Assembly (NCBI RefSeq): GCF_000235365.1
Contig: NC_016449.1
Location: forward strand, 496,001 to 560,000
Origin: Eremothecium cymbalariae DBVPG#7215
Taxonomy: Eukaryota > Ascomycota > Saccharomycetes > Saccharomycetales > Saccharomycetaceae
Direction: 5' to 3'
Length of the DNA: 64,000 bases
This document shows positions 49,580-59,215 of the stretch, piece by piece; within the stretch, counting starts at the first letter, position 1; every line of letters begins with the position of its first letter. The position numbers were made by a program, and so were the translations under genes. Under the pieces are notes generated by a model. The model was not told where the DNA came from and searched no databases. It saw nothing but the letters and a program-made list of their open reading frames with translations.

Positions 49580-51805
49580 CTACATTACCGAACAACCACT
49601 ACTGCGGTAGGATGGACTGCTTGTTTCCAGTTTGTGTTCAACAGCTAGGTATTGGTTACCCTTCTCATGGCACCATTTTATGATTTGCTGATCAGTGTCG
49701 TATTCATAGGAACCAGATGACGTTTTAACTATCGTAGATTCTATGGGGAAATGGTAACGAGGTAGGAAAACGATTGTGCAACGTTCAGGTTTATCATGTG
49801 AATTAATTTCCAAGAGATATTTCTTCGTTTCAAGGCTGAATTCTGCATTTCTGAAAGTACCATTTATCTTTATTGGAAATGGTCTGAGAATCGCATCCAA
49901 CGCACGGAAACCACTATAATCTAAACTTGGGAGTTCATCAACAGGCGTACTGCCCTCAGACATTTCGGCTGAGGGTGTTGTTGTGGCCACTGTGGAAGGA
50001 GGAGTCTCTATGTTAGTGGTAGAAGAAAATACCACGTTTTTGGTGGGTCTAACTGCGTCCTCAGCACACCAAATTGAAAAATCTTCTCTATTCCAATTGT
50101 CCCCCCATTCGTGGCAATTGTTAGGATTATAACACCATATTGAATACGAAATGTTGTTTCCCTCTATAGCATAACCCAAAGCATCATTTGCACTAATTTG
50201 GGACGAATAATCACCATTTTGGTAAGCCTTCTTGTCTTCGAGATCATACGGCATTCCAGTTTCTGTGAAGAAAATCGGAACGTTATCACCAAAGTATTCT
50301 CTACCTTCGTGCTTGATTTGCTTGAATTGCCTCCTGAGGCATCTTCGAATGTTCAATTCTCCAAAAACCATGCCGAATATTGGATTTAGATAAGCGCCAC
50401 GCATAAAACCAAAGGTGTCAATATTAAACTTTTTATTCCATGATTTGAAAGTCATTGTCATACCATCATAATAATGACAAGCATACACCGTCTTGCCATC
50501 CATCAACTCGGAGCCTCTTAGATAAGGTGGCTTGTGTAAAAGCGGCGGTTCTATGAATAAAAATCTTTCACTATCAATTTTCCTAAATTCAGATCTATAC
50601 TTGATCAAAAATTCAGTAAAATAGTTGTTTACAAAAAGTTCAATGTTAACCTCCTTCTCTGTGCCTGGTACTTGGGTAAAGTAATCTGATGCGTAGAGCT
50701 GAGCATATTTTTTAATTGGGTCATAACCCCATACATTATGCAATTTCCAAATGCAGCCCGGAGACCAATCTATATCTCGTTGCCAGCCATATTCCTCGTC
50801 TAATCTCTTTCTTTCTTCTGCGGTTAGCCATGCTGATTGCCCTTTGGGATCAATTCTGGTCTTGCCCATCTTTTTAGCCCCGAATACAGTAAATTCGAAA
50901 GAATCGACGCTACAAGCAAGCCCCTCCCCCAATTGGAAAGATTGAAAGCTAGTAGGCGTTGTGCCTCGGCGAAGATTATGGTCCTTCCAGTGTTGGTTTA
51001 GATTTTTAAAGCTGATATATCCACAGCTTGGCTCATTCAACGTCTCTAAGCCTAAAATATAATTTTCCTCAAACAATTCCGGAGCATTATCCCGGATATA
51101 TTGGTAGAAAGTCATTACCGCAGCAAAAAACCTCTCTTGAAGGAAATCTTGGATATTAACACCATTAATAATGCACTTTGGTGCAAAGGCTTTCCCGCCA
51201 AAAAATACAGTGAACATGGTTTGAGCTGCTAGCCGGAAGTAGTTCGTAGTCCAAATCATTTTTGGGTATTCCATGAACTCCTTCTTAGACTTCATATCAA
51301 AATAATGATTGTGTAGCACAGCTGCATCTGTAATTTGGAATCGCTTTGGCTGCAAACCAGCGCAGTGAAACGTCCATAATGGTGCACCAGACCCACCTGA
51401 GAAACGGGACCACGTATCTTGATGAGGATCAAAATACACATATATGCCCCCCACTTTACGAATAACCCGCAAAAACTCCACAGTGTACTTCAAGTACTCT
51501 TCATCATAAATCCCAGGCCCGCCATGTTCCAAGGCCTCCCATGTAAAACAGTACCGAATACAGTTATACCCAAGTAGTCTTAGTCGTTTGATATGCTCTT
51601 CTGCCTCTTTTATGTTTAAATTAGGATTAGCAAATGATACATTCTTAGCATCGTCCCAAAATTCCTCCTCTAAAGGTGTATTGGTTGTTATTAGGGGGTA
51701 ATTAGGAAGCTTATTACTTGGGTCAAGGTTAACACCTCTTAGTTGTATAACATTTCCATATTCATCTGTAAATTCACCCTCAGGTGAAATACATATTCTC
51801 TCCAT
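49580..51805 (-). CDS. EGH1: Steryl-beta-glucosidase Egh1 (glycoside hydrolase family 5)
   Basis: Orthologue of YIR007W (764 residues), here 741. Egh1 removes glucose from ergosteryl-beta-glucoside in the vacuole/cytosol. The GH5 TIM barrel has the acid/base Glu in LGLETLNEPSCGY (about residue 258) and the nucleophile Glu in IFFTETGMPYDLED (about 510). YNCIRYCFTWEALEHGGPG and YFDPHQDTWSRFSGGSGAPL are family signatures. A C-terminal beta-sandwich follows a Thr/Ser-rich linker (about 610-635). There is no signal peptide at the N-terminus (MERICISPEGEFTDEYGNVI), consistent with an intracellular enzyme. Confidence 0.92.
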   Translation of the reverse strand: MERICISPEGEFTDEYGNVIQLRGVNLDPSNKLPNYPLITTNTPLEEEFWDDAKNVSFANPNLNIKEAEEHIKRLRLLGYNCIRYCFTWEALEHGGPGIYDEEYLKYTVEFLRVIRKVGGIYVYFDPHQDTWSRFSGGSGAPLWTFHCAGLQPKRFQITDAAVLHNHYFDMKSKKEFMEYPKMIWTTNYFRLAAQTMFTVFFGGKAFAPKCIINGVNIQDFLQERFFAAVMTFYQYIRDNAPELFEENYILGLETLNEPSCGYISFKNLNQHWKDHNLRRGTTPTSFQSFQLGEGLACSVDSFEFTVFGAKKMGKTRIDPKGQSAWLTAEERKRLDEEYGWQRDIDWSPGCIWKLHNVWGYDPIKKYAQLYASDYFTQVPGTEKEVNIELFVNNYFTEFLIKYRSEFRKIDSERFLFIEPPLLHKPPYLRGSELMDGKTVYACHYYDGMTMTFKSWNKKFNIDTFGFMRGAYLNPIFGMVFGELNIRRCLRRQFKQIKHEGREYFGDNVPIFFTETGMPYDLEDKKAYQNGDYSSQISANDALGYAIEGNNISYSIWCYNPNNCHEWGDNWNREDFSIWCAEDAVRPTKNVVFSSTTNIETPPSTVATTTPSAEMSEGSTPVDELPSLDYSGFRALDAILRPFPIKINGTFRNAEFSLETKKYLLEINSHDKPERCTIVFLPRYHFPIESTIVKTSSGSYEYDTDQQIIKWCHEKGNQYLAVEHKLETSSPSYRSSGCSVM

Positions 51806-52435
51806 TAAAACAGAACTTACACGAACAATTCAAAAGTATCACAACACTTATGTGAGTTGCAGTGCATCAAAAGTGCTACAAAAAAGTCCCGATTCAAGCT
51901 ACCTAAATTTATTGAGCATTATATGTTTATAATCTTGTCCATTTTCCTTGTAAAATTAGTTTCTTAAAAACTTGAAAAATTCCTCAAGGGGAATGGAAAC
52001 TAGAACAGAAACTCCGATACCGGGAGTCGAACCCGGGTCTCCACGGTGAGAGCGTGATGTGATAGCCGTTACACTATATCGGATAATTGTGAAAGTCCTT
52101 TTTATAATTTAATTAGTATGTATATTTTATAGCACGTGATTAGTATGGTTTCTTATCACGGTAATAATTCCCTAGTTAATACACATATATATACTGGACG
52201 TCTATTTATATAAACGTTATATTTAGTCATTTTTAATTACATTGGCATAGTATATATAACTTTTCAACAATTAAGTGGTGTTATATTTAAAAGTATAACG
52301 AGAAAGTGAATCTGGAATTTTGGAAGCTAAAGTATAGATTCAGGTTCAACTATACATATCCGTTTGTTTAAAGAAATTTAGTATTTTATTTATATATATA
52401 TACAAGTATGAGAACAGAAAAAATAAATAGTTCGA
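51806..52435. other. Intergenic region holding tRNA-Glu
   Basis: 630 bases between EGH1 and the 3' end of MDM38. Apart from the tRNA it is A/T-rich with TATATA runs. No LTR-like element is visible next to the tRNA. Confidence 0.55.
52012..52083 (-). tRNA. tRNA-Glu (anticodon CUC)
   Basis: A 72-nt cloverleaf without intron. The acceptor pairs TCCGATA with TATCGGA with G as discriminator. The anticodon loop CTCTCAC gives anticodon CTC. The B box reads GGTTCGACTCC. It differs from the common yeast tRNA-Glu(UUC) at the wobble base and in the T-stem. Confidence 0.97.
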
Positions 52436-54055
52436 TTATTTCTCTAAGCCCTCCCGCTCCCCTTTACCCTGAGTGAGGGTGGTAGTAGAAACTTCTTCCT
52501 CATCTAGAGTGATGTTGTCCTCAACGACTTCAGAGCTTTTCCTCAGCTTGGCTTCCTCTTCTTCTTTCCTGATCAATTCTTCCTGTTCTTTCAATACATT
52601 CAATTTGAATTCGTTATCATCCGATGATGACTGAACATATTCTTCTTGTACAAGTTCCTTTTCTGAGGGTGTCTTAACCTTCTCCGAATACTGAGGGGTA
52701 GTACGTGCAGTGACAGGATCTTGTGCAGCTGTGGTTACGGGGTGTGTTTCACCTTCGTGAGCCTCAGCGGCAGGCTTCTGTTCCTTATGAGTAGAAACAT
52801 CCAACTTTGCAACATTGTAAACCGGGTCAGGAATAGAACTCAACACCTGAAGTAAGCCGTCGTAATACAAATCCAACTGCTTGTTAAACTTGTCGTCTTT
52901 TGCCTGTGCGGATGTTTGAGCGGCCTGGTTACTTTGGTCTGTTTTCAAACCATCAAAAGTGTACGCACTTGATAAAATCATCAACACACTTGGGACTCGA
53001 TGCCTTAATCTGAGTTCTAACCAAACTTTCATATTTTGCACTAATTCCTCACGGGAAACCCCGAAAGTCTTAATACCTCTGGAAGTAGCCGCCTGATATA
53101 GCTCCTCCATTGACAATGATTCAACACCCTCGTAGTCAATTACCTTGTCATCATCCATGATGATTTTCAGGCTGTATCGAATCTGGTAACGCAGCATAGC
53201 ATCCGTGCCAAAGGGTCTTAAAGACATGTACTTTGCCATTGCAACCAACTGTGGACGAGACAAGTTATCCAGAACTGTGTCGTTTTTAAACATTTTTGCA
53301 ATGGTGACGATATCATCATGTGTAAAGATGTTAACCTTGTTATCCTTAGGCGAATTGAGATTCCTAAAAAAGTTGAGAAACTTCTTCTTCTTCTCTGAGC
53401 TTTCCAACGAATTATAAGAAATCAAAGACGATTCTTCAAGGGTTTCTTGAAGAAAATTCGACGTCTTCTGTCTGATTTCATCGAACTTTACAATCTTCTT
53501 CTCCTTTTGTTTCCCAGATTCATATGTTGAGGGCAACATATTTGGGAAAATTTTAAGCACCACCGGTAGCAGTAACTCTGCAAATGGAATAATCAAAAAT
53601 GCCGAAAACGGTACCAACCGGAACACATCACTCATAGTCCTCTTCAATTGTTTCGTTTCACGTCTAGACAACTCATACCCTTTGGCAAATTTCATCAAAT
53701 GCTTCATCGAAACTTTAATCTCATACCCTAGTAACTTTGTACCATTCACATAGTGTCTGACCTCATGTTTTACCTTGCTCCACAATGAATCCTTCGGCTT
53801 CCCGGCTTTCCCATTCACAGCCGGAACGTCACCGTGCTTGCCACCTTCTATCTCCGCACCATCAATCCCATCCGTCTTCAAAGATCCTTTACCACTGCCA
53901 CTGCCATACCCACGTCTCGCCGCCCCAACCACCAACATTGAACGCTCCTGCCTACTCCTATACTCTACCACCGGCACAACACCAAATCCGACATATTTCC
54001 CATAGCACTTCGCATACTGAACACCCCCCTTTCTGAGCACTGCCCTCATCAACAT
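52436..54055 (-). CDS. MDM38: LETM1-family mitochondrial inner membrane protein Mdm38
   Basis: The 539 residues match Mdm38 (YOL027C, 573 residues). Mdm38 is an inner-membrane protein for K+/H+ exchange that also binds mitochondrial ribosomes for insertion of Cob and Cox subunits. A basic N-terminal presequence ([20 protein letters not shown]) and a Gly/Lys-rich stretch precede [20 protein letters not shown]. The transmembrane helix [20 protein letters not shown] comes next, then the LETM1 domain with [20 protein letters not shown] and [21 protein letters not shown] charged, coiled-coil-prone tail contains [22 protein letters not shown]1 (YOL026C) follows nearby in the same orientation, which supports the name over YLH47. 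Confidence 0.92.
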   Translation of the reverse strand: MLMRAVLRKGGVQYAKCYGKYVGFGVVPVVEYRSRQERSMLVVGAARRGYGSGSGKGSLKTDGIDGAEIEGGKHGDVPAVNGKAGKPKDSLWSKVKHEVRHYVNGTKLLGYEIKVSMKHLMKFAKGYELSRRETKQLKRTMSDVFRLVPFSAFLIIPFAELLLPVVLKIFPNMLPSTYESGKQKEKKIVKFDEIRQKTSNFLQETLEESSLISYNSLESSEKKKKFLNFFRNLNSPKDNKVNIFTHDDIVTIAKMFKNDTVLDNLSRPQLVAMAKYMSLRPFGTDAMLRYQIRYSLKIIMDDDKVIDYEGVESLSMEELYQAATSRGIKTFGVSREELVQNMKVWLELRLRHRVPSVLMILSSAYTFDGLKTDQSNQAAQTSAQAKDDKFNKQLDLYYDGLLQVLSSIPDPVYNVAKLDVSTHKEQKPAAEAHEGETHPVTTAAQDPVTARTTPQYSEKVKTPSEKELVQEEYVQSSSDDNEFKLNVLKEQEELIRKEEEEAKLRKSSEVVEDNITLDEEEVSTTTLTQGKGEREGLEK

Positions 54056-54383
54056 CCTTCCTATTATCCAACAATCTCTCTACAAGAACGAATCAACTCG
54101 GTTCTTTCTATACCGACCCTAATTCAGATAATAACGCCCAAACAACACGCAAATGGAACCTGCAAACTTAAATACTTGTCTTATACACCCCCTGTATTGT
54201 TTCTTCTTTGAACAATCCTTTCCTACCCACCTTGATCATGGTTCAATTCAAACTATATGTAATTAAATAATATAAATATATCAATTCCGGAACACGGCCA
54301 GGCCTTCCCGCTGCCGGCGAGCAACTTTTCGCCAAAAATGGCAAATCATAAATTACCCGGATATAAAGGGATCACCATATTTC
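54056..54383. other. Divergent promoter MDM38/VLD1
   Basis: 328 bases with a Reb1 site (TTACCCGG) at 54353-54360, 24 bp before the first VLD1 ATG. That closeness suggests that a downstream ATG could be the true VLD1 start. Confidence 0.55.
54353..54360. promoter_or_regulatory. Reb1 site in MDM38/VLD1 divergent promoter
   Basis: TTACCCGG, an exact Reb1 consensus, followed by ATATAAA. Confidence 0.6.
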
Positions 54384-55130
54384 ATGGTTCACATACATCT
54401 CAAGCGTTCTTATACACATTTAATTCAATTCATGGTCGTTAATGGCATGAGTAGCGCAATGAATCCGCTGGAAAATGCAATGAAGGGGGCAGCGATATTT
54501 TCCAAGCAGGTGCAGGTATTCACATATACAGTTGTATACCTACGGTACGTGCGAGATCAGTCGATATTGAACGTACTATTTCCTTTGTTGTTGATATCCC
54601 TGACCAGGTTTGCGAATAACGTAGAAGCGACGTATTTTGATGTGGAGACGTCGGAGGAGACAGGTTTGACATTAAAGGAGCTTTTAGCTAAGACGATACA
54701 TGTATTACAAGTGCTTTTCGTTGTTCAGTCGCTGTATGCGGTGGTTTATCACTATTTTATCAACTTGGAAAGCGATGTATGTCGATGGGTTTACGGGTAT
54801 TTGTTTACTGATATTTTAGGGGAGTTTGATTGCTCACTGCGTGGCAAGACAGTGCTGTTCGTGCTCGATGTAATCGTGTTGCTATGTCAGTTGCAGGTTA
54901 CGACAGACAGGCTGACACGACTAGACAATGGTAGGCCGGTGAATTTGCAAGTGTTTCCTCTACGTAAATATGGGATACTGTCTATTCTGAGAACCAGTAC
55001 CACTGGTTTGCAAACAGAAGACTGGGAGTTGACAATTTCCGCGCCATTACGGAGTTCTGATAGCGGCGTCATCAGTAGCCGGACTAATTCTGGAGGATTC
55101 AATGAGGTTGCCTACGGTAGCGTGCGTTAG
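54384..55130 (+). CDS. VLD1: Dsc ubiquitin ligase vacuolar adaptor Vld1 (DUF1746 family)
   Basis: The 248 residues match YIR014W/Vld1 (242 residues) in size and synteny: RPR2 (YIR015W) follows on the same strand. Vld1 directs the Tul1-containing Dsc ubiquitin ligase to the vacuole. A hydrophobic multi-span core has spans at about 65-80 (VLFPLLLISLTRFANNVEAT), 105-125 (TIHVLQVLFVVQSLYAVVYH) and 155-175 (GKTVLFVLDVIVLLCQLQVT). The soluble C-terminal part includes QVFPLRKYGILSILRTS. Several in-frame Met codons follow the first (17, 22, 26, 33); because a Reb1 site and TATA-like sequence sit just before the first ATG, the true start may be Met22 or Met26. Confidence 0.78.
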   Translation: MVHIHLKRSYTHLIQFMVVNGMSSAMNPLENAMKGAAIFSKQVQVFTYTVVYLRYVRDQSILNVLFPLLLISLTRFANNVEATYFDVETSEETGLTLKELLAKTIHVLQVLFVVQSLYAVVYHYFINLESDVCRWVYGYLFTDILGEFDCSLRGKTVLFVLDVIVLLCQLQVTTDRLTRLDNGRPVNLQVFPLRKYGILSILRTSTTGLQTEDWELTISAPLRSSDSGVISSRTNSGGFNEVAYGSVR

Positions 55131-55327
55131 AGGTTGAGGTAGGGTAATTCACGGCTTTCTTTAATTTTAGCGACATCGAAAGTTTCTTTCCAGTGTATCG
55201 TAGACAAAAGGTGCCTAATAAAAGAAGAACAAGAAACCAACAGCAAGGGAGCCAAGGGACTTTTAATCGTCAGGACTCTTGGGGACGAACTCAAGTTTTT
55301 TAATTTGGACGATTGTTTCCACTGAGA

Positions 55328-55804
55328 ATGCAGGAAGAGCGGACGAAACAACAGTCGGAGGTGGATGATAATGGTGTTCTTTGTATACGGCCGCCAAGAA
55401 CAGCGGGTAATAAGGAACATTTGCAGCGAATCAATTACCTAATGCAGCTGGCTGTGTTTCATACAGCGCATAATTCTAAAGATACCTTTCAAGGGCTGTC
55501 GCGGGAGTATGCTTCGAATATGGATCTGATACAAAAGAAGACCAAAGTGGCTTTGATGCCCACAGTAAAGCGAAGGGTTTGCAAACAATGCCGTAGAATC
55601 CAGCTCCCCACCAAGACAATGAGGTCATATATTGAGAACAAATCTAAAGTAGGACGCTTGAACCCTAAGGCTGATGTTGTGGTATATCAGTGCCGTTGTG
55701 GCGGGGTAAAGCGGTTTCCTGTAGGTAAAGATCGAACATACAGGACATACACAGAGATAGAAGGAAACGTTTTAGATTTAGAAGGCACACATGGGGGGGA
55801 CTGA
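55328..55804 (+). CDS. RPR2: RNase P protein subunit Rpr2
   Basis: Nuclear RNase P subunit (Rpp21 homologue) for 5' maturation of tRNAs. The ATG at 55328 (MQEERTKQQSEVDDNGVLCI) gives 158 residues, against 144 in S. cerevisiae (YIR015W); the frame upstream opens with TTG. RPPRTAGNKEHLQRINYLMQ is a conserved N-terminal helix. The zinc ribbon is formed by CKQC (near residue 87) and CRCG (near 127), and KRFPVGKDRTYRTYTEIEGN ends the domain. It follows VLD1 (YIR014W) as in S. cerevisiae. Confidence 0.93.
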   Translation: MQEERTKQQSEVDDNGVLCIRPPRTAGNKEHLQRINYLMQLAVFHTAHNSKDTFQGLSREYASNMDLIQKKTKVALMPTVKRRVCKQCRRIQLPTKTMRSYIENKSKVGRLNPKADVVVYQCRCGGVKRFPVGKDRTYRTYTEIEGNVLDLEGTHGGD

Positions 55805-56042
55805 ACAGAATGATACTTTAAACCCCCATCGATCCATCAGCCTGTCCGAATACCTCCACCCCTTTCTGACTGCAACCCAAACACAGCAGATATACTGCTA
55901 TCTATATACACATCTATAAGCCCACCCGTTATATGAAGTTTACATGTACATAACAGAAAACAACACACATAAAACACCGTCATGCATTTTCAAAGTTTCA
56001 AAACTTCAAAACAACCCTTTTGAATTGCGTATTTACATAGTA

Positions 56043-56522
56043 CTACAAAAACCCATTCGAATTAACAACTTCCTGCTGCATCTGAATTGCCTTTGTTCGT
56101 TGCAGTTCCTCCAAAGCTACCGTCTTCCTGATTTCCGGGTAGATCCGGTACCCCTTGTTTCTTTCCCTATCGAACCAAGAAAACTTCCAACTTAACTCAT
56201 GCGCTAAAAGCTCTCCAAAGCCAAGCATAAGTCCATTCAAAAAGGGTAGAATTAGATTAATAGAGCATGATCCGGCAACTGATAACACTTTGCTAAACGT
56301 TGAACCTTCAGAATTGCTTCCAACATCACTTGCTGTGAATGATCTGGACAAATTAGACTCCAGATTTGATGAAAACCCCTGAATTGTCCCACATGACCCT
56401 CCGCTTTCATCACTCCCATCATGTTGCTTCTTCTTGTCTTCTACTTCATTCCTACTACTCACATTAGATAGCATCGCTGCTTGTACCACTTCCTGAATAT
56501 CTCCTAAAATTTCCTCCGCCAT
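56043..56522 (-). CDS. MIM1: Mitochondrial outer membrane import protein Mim1
   Basis: Component of the MIM complex, which inserts alpha-helical outer-membrane proteins. The 159 residues exceed the 113 of S. cerevisiae (YOL026C) because of a longer Ser-rich, acidic cytosolic N-terminus. The conserved part (about 95-145) is near identical to the orthologue: VAGSCSINLILPFLNGLMLG then FGELLAHELSWKFSWFDRER and NKGYRIYPEIRK. This is the single transmembrane segment with G-x3-G-type packing and its C-terminal flank. MDM38 (YOL027C) is the next YOL gene to the left, with VLD1 and RPR2 (YIR) interleaved. Confidence 0.93.
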   Translation of the reverse strand: MAEEILGDIQEVVQAAMLSNVSSRNEVEDKKKQHDGSDESGGSCGTIQGFSSNLESNLSRSFTASDVGSNSEGSTFSKVLSVAGSCSINLILPFLNGLMLGFGELLAHELSWKFSWFDRERNKGYRIYPEIRKTVALEELQRTKAIQMQQEVVNSNGFL

Positions 56523-56860
56523 ACGATTTCGGATAATGAACTAAGAGTATGCCCAATTTAACAGAACCAAACACCTCCTATACAAACAAAACCTCCTTTT
56601 ATCACTAAAAACAAGTCCATTCTTACATGTGGGCAGTCTAAGACCTTGATCGTCATCACCATCACCTTTCTTTTAAAGATTTCATAACTGGAATTAAATA
56701 TCGTATTGTACGAAATTCGTTACATATGATATTTGAGAAAGCTTTAAAACCATTTGAAGCAGATTTACTGAGGTTTGCCACCCTATAGTAATAGCGGCAA
56801 TCAAGGACTAAAAGGTAGCTTTAGAAGTTCAGACACGAATCAGAGTGAGGTGTTTGCAAT
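56523..56860. other. Divergent promoter MIM1/PRE6
   Basis: 338 bases with a PACE element at 56774-56782. No gene seen. Confidence 0.6.
56774..56782 (-). promoter_or_regulatory. PACE element (Rpn4 site) of PRE6
   Basis: TTTGCCACC on the + strand is the exact complement of the PACE GGTGGCAAA, 79 bp before the PRE6 start, in reverse orientation. Confidence 0.85.
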
Positions 56861-57744
56861 ATGAGTGGCTACGACAGGGCGCTATCTATCTTTTCGTATG
56901 TTAATTGTGCAGGGGTGATTAGGATAGAAGACAAAGATGATGAGATCTTCGTTTCGGGAGAAGGCTGGCTGGGCAACCAGGGATACAGAGAGTTTTCGAA
57001 CAATTACTAACATGTTTATGCAGTCCAAACGGTCATATTTTCCAAGTGGAGTATGCTTTGGAAGCTGTGAAGCGAGGTACGTGTACAGTAGGTGTGAAGG
57101 GTACCGATTGTGTTGTTTTGGGTTGCGAAAGAAGATCTACGTTGAAGCTACAGGACCCCAGAATTACCCCATCTAAGATATCGAAGATTGACAGACATGT
57201 AATTCTTTCATTTGCTGGTCTTAATGCGGATTCGCGAATTTTAATCGAAAAGGCACGTGTCGAGGCACAGTCACATCGATTAACTTTGGAAGACCCCGTA
57301 ACTGTGGAGTACATGACGAGGTACATCGCCGGTGTACAGCAACGCTATACTCAGTCAGGAGGTGTGCGGCCCTTTGGAGTATCGACATTGATTGCAGGCT
57401 TTGATCCCAGAGACACCAGGCCTCGGTTATACCAGACAGAACCTAGCGGAATATACTCTGCATGGTCGGCCCAAGCGATTGGGAGAAACTCCAAAACAGT
57501 GAGGGAGTTCTTGGAAAAGAACTACTCAAAGCACAACCCTCCCACGTCCGAAGAAGCATGTGTGAAATTGACAGTAAAATCCTTGTTGGAGGTCGTGCAA
57601 ACAGGCGCCAAAAACATTGAGATAACTGTCGTGAGGCCAGATGCCGAGATTATAACCCTGACAACAGAACAGATCACCAGGTATGTGGATGAAATCGAAC
57701 AGGAAAAGCAGCAGGAGCTAGAAAAGAAAAAGCAGGGCGAATGA
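56861..57744 (+). CDS. PRE6: 20S proteasome alpha4 subunit Pre6, spliced (intron 56896-57023)
   Basis: Join 56861-56895 and 57024-57744, giving 251 residues (254 in S. cerevisiae, YOL038W). Exon 1 codes for [12 protein letters not shown]; exon 2 continues [20 protein letters not shown], restoring the alpha-type signature [20 protein letters not shown] across the junction. The 128-nt intron has the 5' site GTATGT (56896-56901), branch site TACTAAC (57005-57011) and 3' site CAG (57021-57023). Without splicing, the second exon would lack the gate-forming N-terminus. The S. cerevisiae orthologue has no intron. [40 protein letters not shown] and [20 protein letters not shown] are alpha4 signatures, and the tail is the expected Lys/Glu-rich helix. 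Confidence 0.96.
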
Positions 57745-58111
57745 AAGCTGATTCTACTTTATTTTAATCAATAAACTTGTGGAGAGGCAGACAGGCAGGC
57801 AGGCAACTTACTCCGTGATTGAAGCCTATCATCATCACCTCTACGCACCCACACGCAAACCCGTGTTGTACTACGCTCCCCCACAAGACTCTGCTGTGTA
57901 GGATCTCGCATAAACCTGTGTTTAGGCTCTCCTATCTTTTTTTATTTTACTCTTACTGACACCCCCTAACATAATCTACATCTTCTTTCTAGTTATACCG
58001 CCGTACTTCTCTCTATGTAAACTAACCGTACAAAATACAATACGAACAACAACAAAAAACAATCATCACCGTCACCATTCACTTCAATCTCTTGGTCATT
58101 TCTCTTTCCGT

Positions 58112-58283
58112 CCCCCGTCCCCGTCCCCCCATCTGCAACATGCTGCTGCATCGATCCAAAAAATCTTACATTACGTTACACTCCCCCCCCCCCCAAACCC
58201 CCCCTCCAAATCCCTTGGAAGAAGATCACAGCTTCGACCCACCTTAAACTTACTGCAGTGTTGTTCGTAACCCCCCTCCCCCA
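58112..58283. repeat. C-rich tracts with G-quadruplex/i-motif potential
   Basis: Runs of C5-GT-C4-GT-C6 (58112-58130), C12-AAA-C7 (58183-58204) and C6-T-C5 (58271-58283). On the minus strand the first is G6-AC-G4-AC-G5 and the others add further G runs, enough for intramolecular quadruplexes. Confidence 0.75.
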
Positions 58284-58514
58284 CCACTTCCTGAAGGGTC
58301 TAGACCGCCCGCGACGCTCTATCGGGAACAACAAACCTGCGTAAATGTACACAACCTTTCGCGCGCGCATGCATGCAGAAGAACAATGGAAAATAGCCCC
58401 ATGTTTGCTCGAGGAGGCCTGCTCGAGCCCGCATTCCAAGAAAAATAAGCAGCAAGAAATCTTCCTACTACACCAATAAAAGCCTTTTCCACACAAGCAA
58501 ATCGTCCATTTCTG

Positions 58515-58539
58515 CTGGGGTTGCTCGCGGCAACCCCAG
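58515..58539. repeat. Perfect 10-bp inverted repeat, 5-nt loop
   Basis: CTGGGGTTGC (58515-58524) pairs exactly with 58530-58539 around TCGCG. Confidence 0.93.
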
Positions 58540-59215
58540 AGAACTATGACAATCGATTATCCCGTTCTCCATTCTCACTAACTACTACTTTGTCTTTTTA
58601 TTATTCCGCCAACCAAAAACTACTACATAGCCAGACCCATACATCCTTCGTTCTTGCTCTCCAGCGACATACACGCAGCTTCCGGGTGAGCAGATCGATC
58701 ACTATGGAAAAAGAAAACACAATTTCACTTTCTTTTGCCAAAGCCTAGAGTTTCTTTTTTGCCCCTTCTGGAGCTACTTTGTGAAGGAGAGAGCACTGTG
58801 AGTGAATAGCTTCCCTCTGAGTTGGCCGTTGTTGTATTTCGTTTCTAGGAATTTTTAGCGATTCTATTTAATCTTGCGATACTATCATTTCTACATACAC
58901 TCTCCATCCCTATATATCTCTTCGATAGGTTCCTAGTTTCGATCAGAATATATCAAAGAGGAGGTTGGTTTTGAGATAAAAAGATCAGAGAGGCCGGATT
59001 AATTTTTTTTTCGGATATATATATAATTAGAGGAAATATTGGGATTATTGGATCGGTTCTCAAAAGGAGCAGTAGCAATAACAGCAGCAGGAGCAGTAGT
59101 AGTAGTAGTGGTATCGTTGGAAGCATTGCAGTAAGAAGATAGTCGAAAGTTTGCGGTATAGTGATATCGAAAACAGAGGCGAGGTCGTTCTGTGGCAACA
59201 AGCAGCGAGCAGAAA

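Larger units (their letters stand above)
57745..59215. other. 1.5 kb upstream region of the YOL036W orthologue
   Basis: Contains C-rich tracts at 58112-58130, 58183-58204 and 58271-58283, a 22-bp palindrome with one mismatch at 58407-58428 and a perfect 10-bp hairpin at 58515-58539. The last 350 bases are Y-rich, then GAGCAG/AGTAGT repeats, suggesting a long 5' leader. Short open frames look spurious. Confidence 0.55.
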
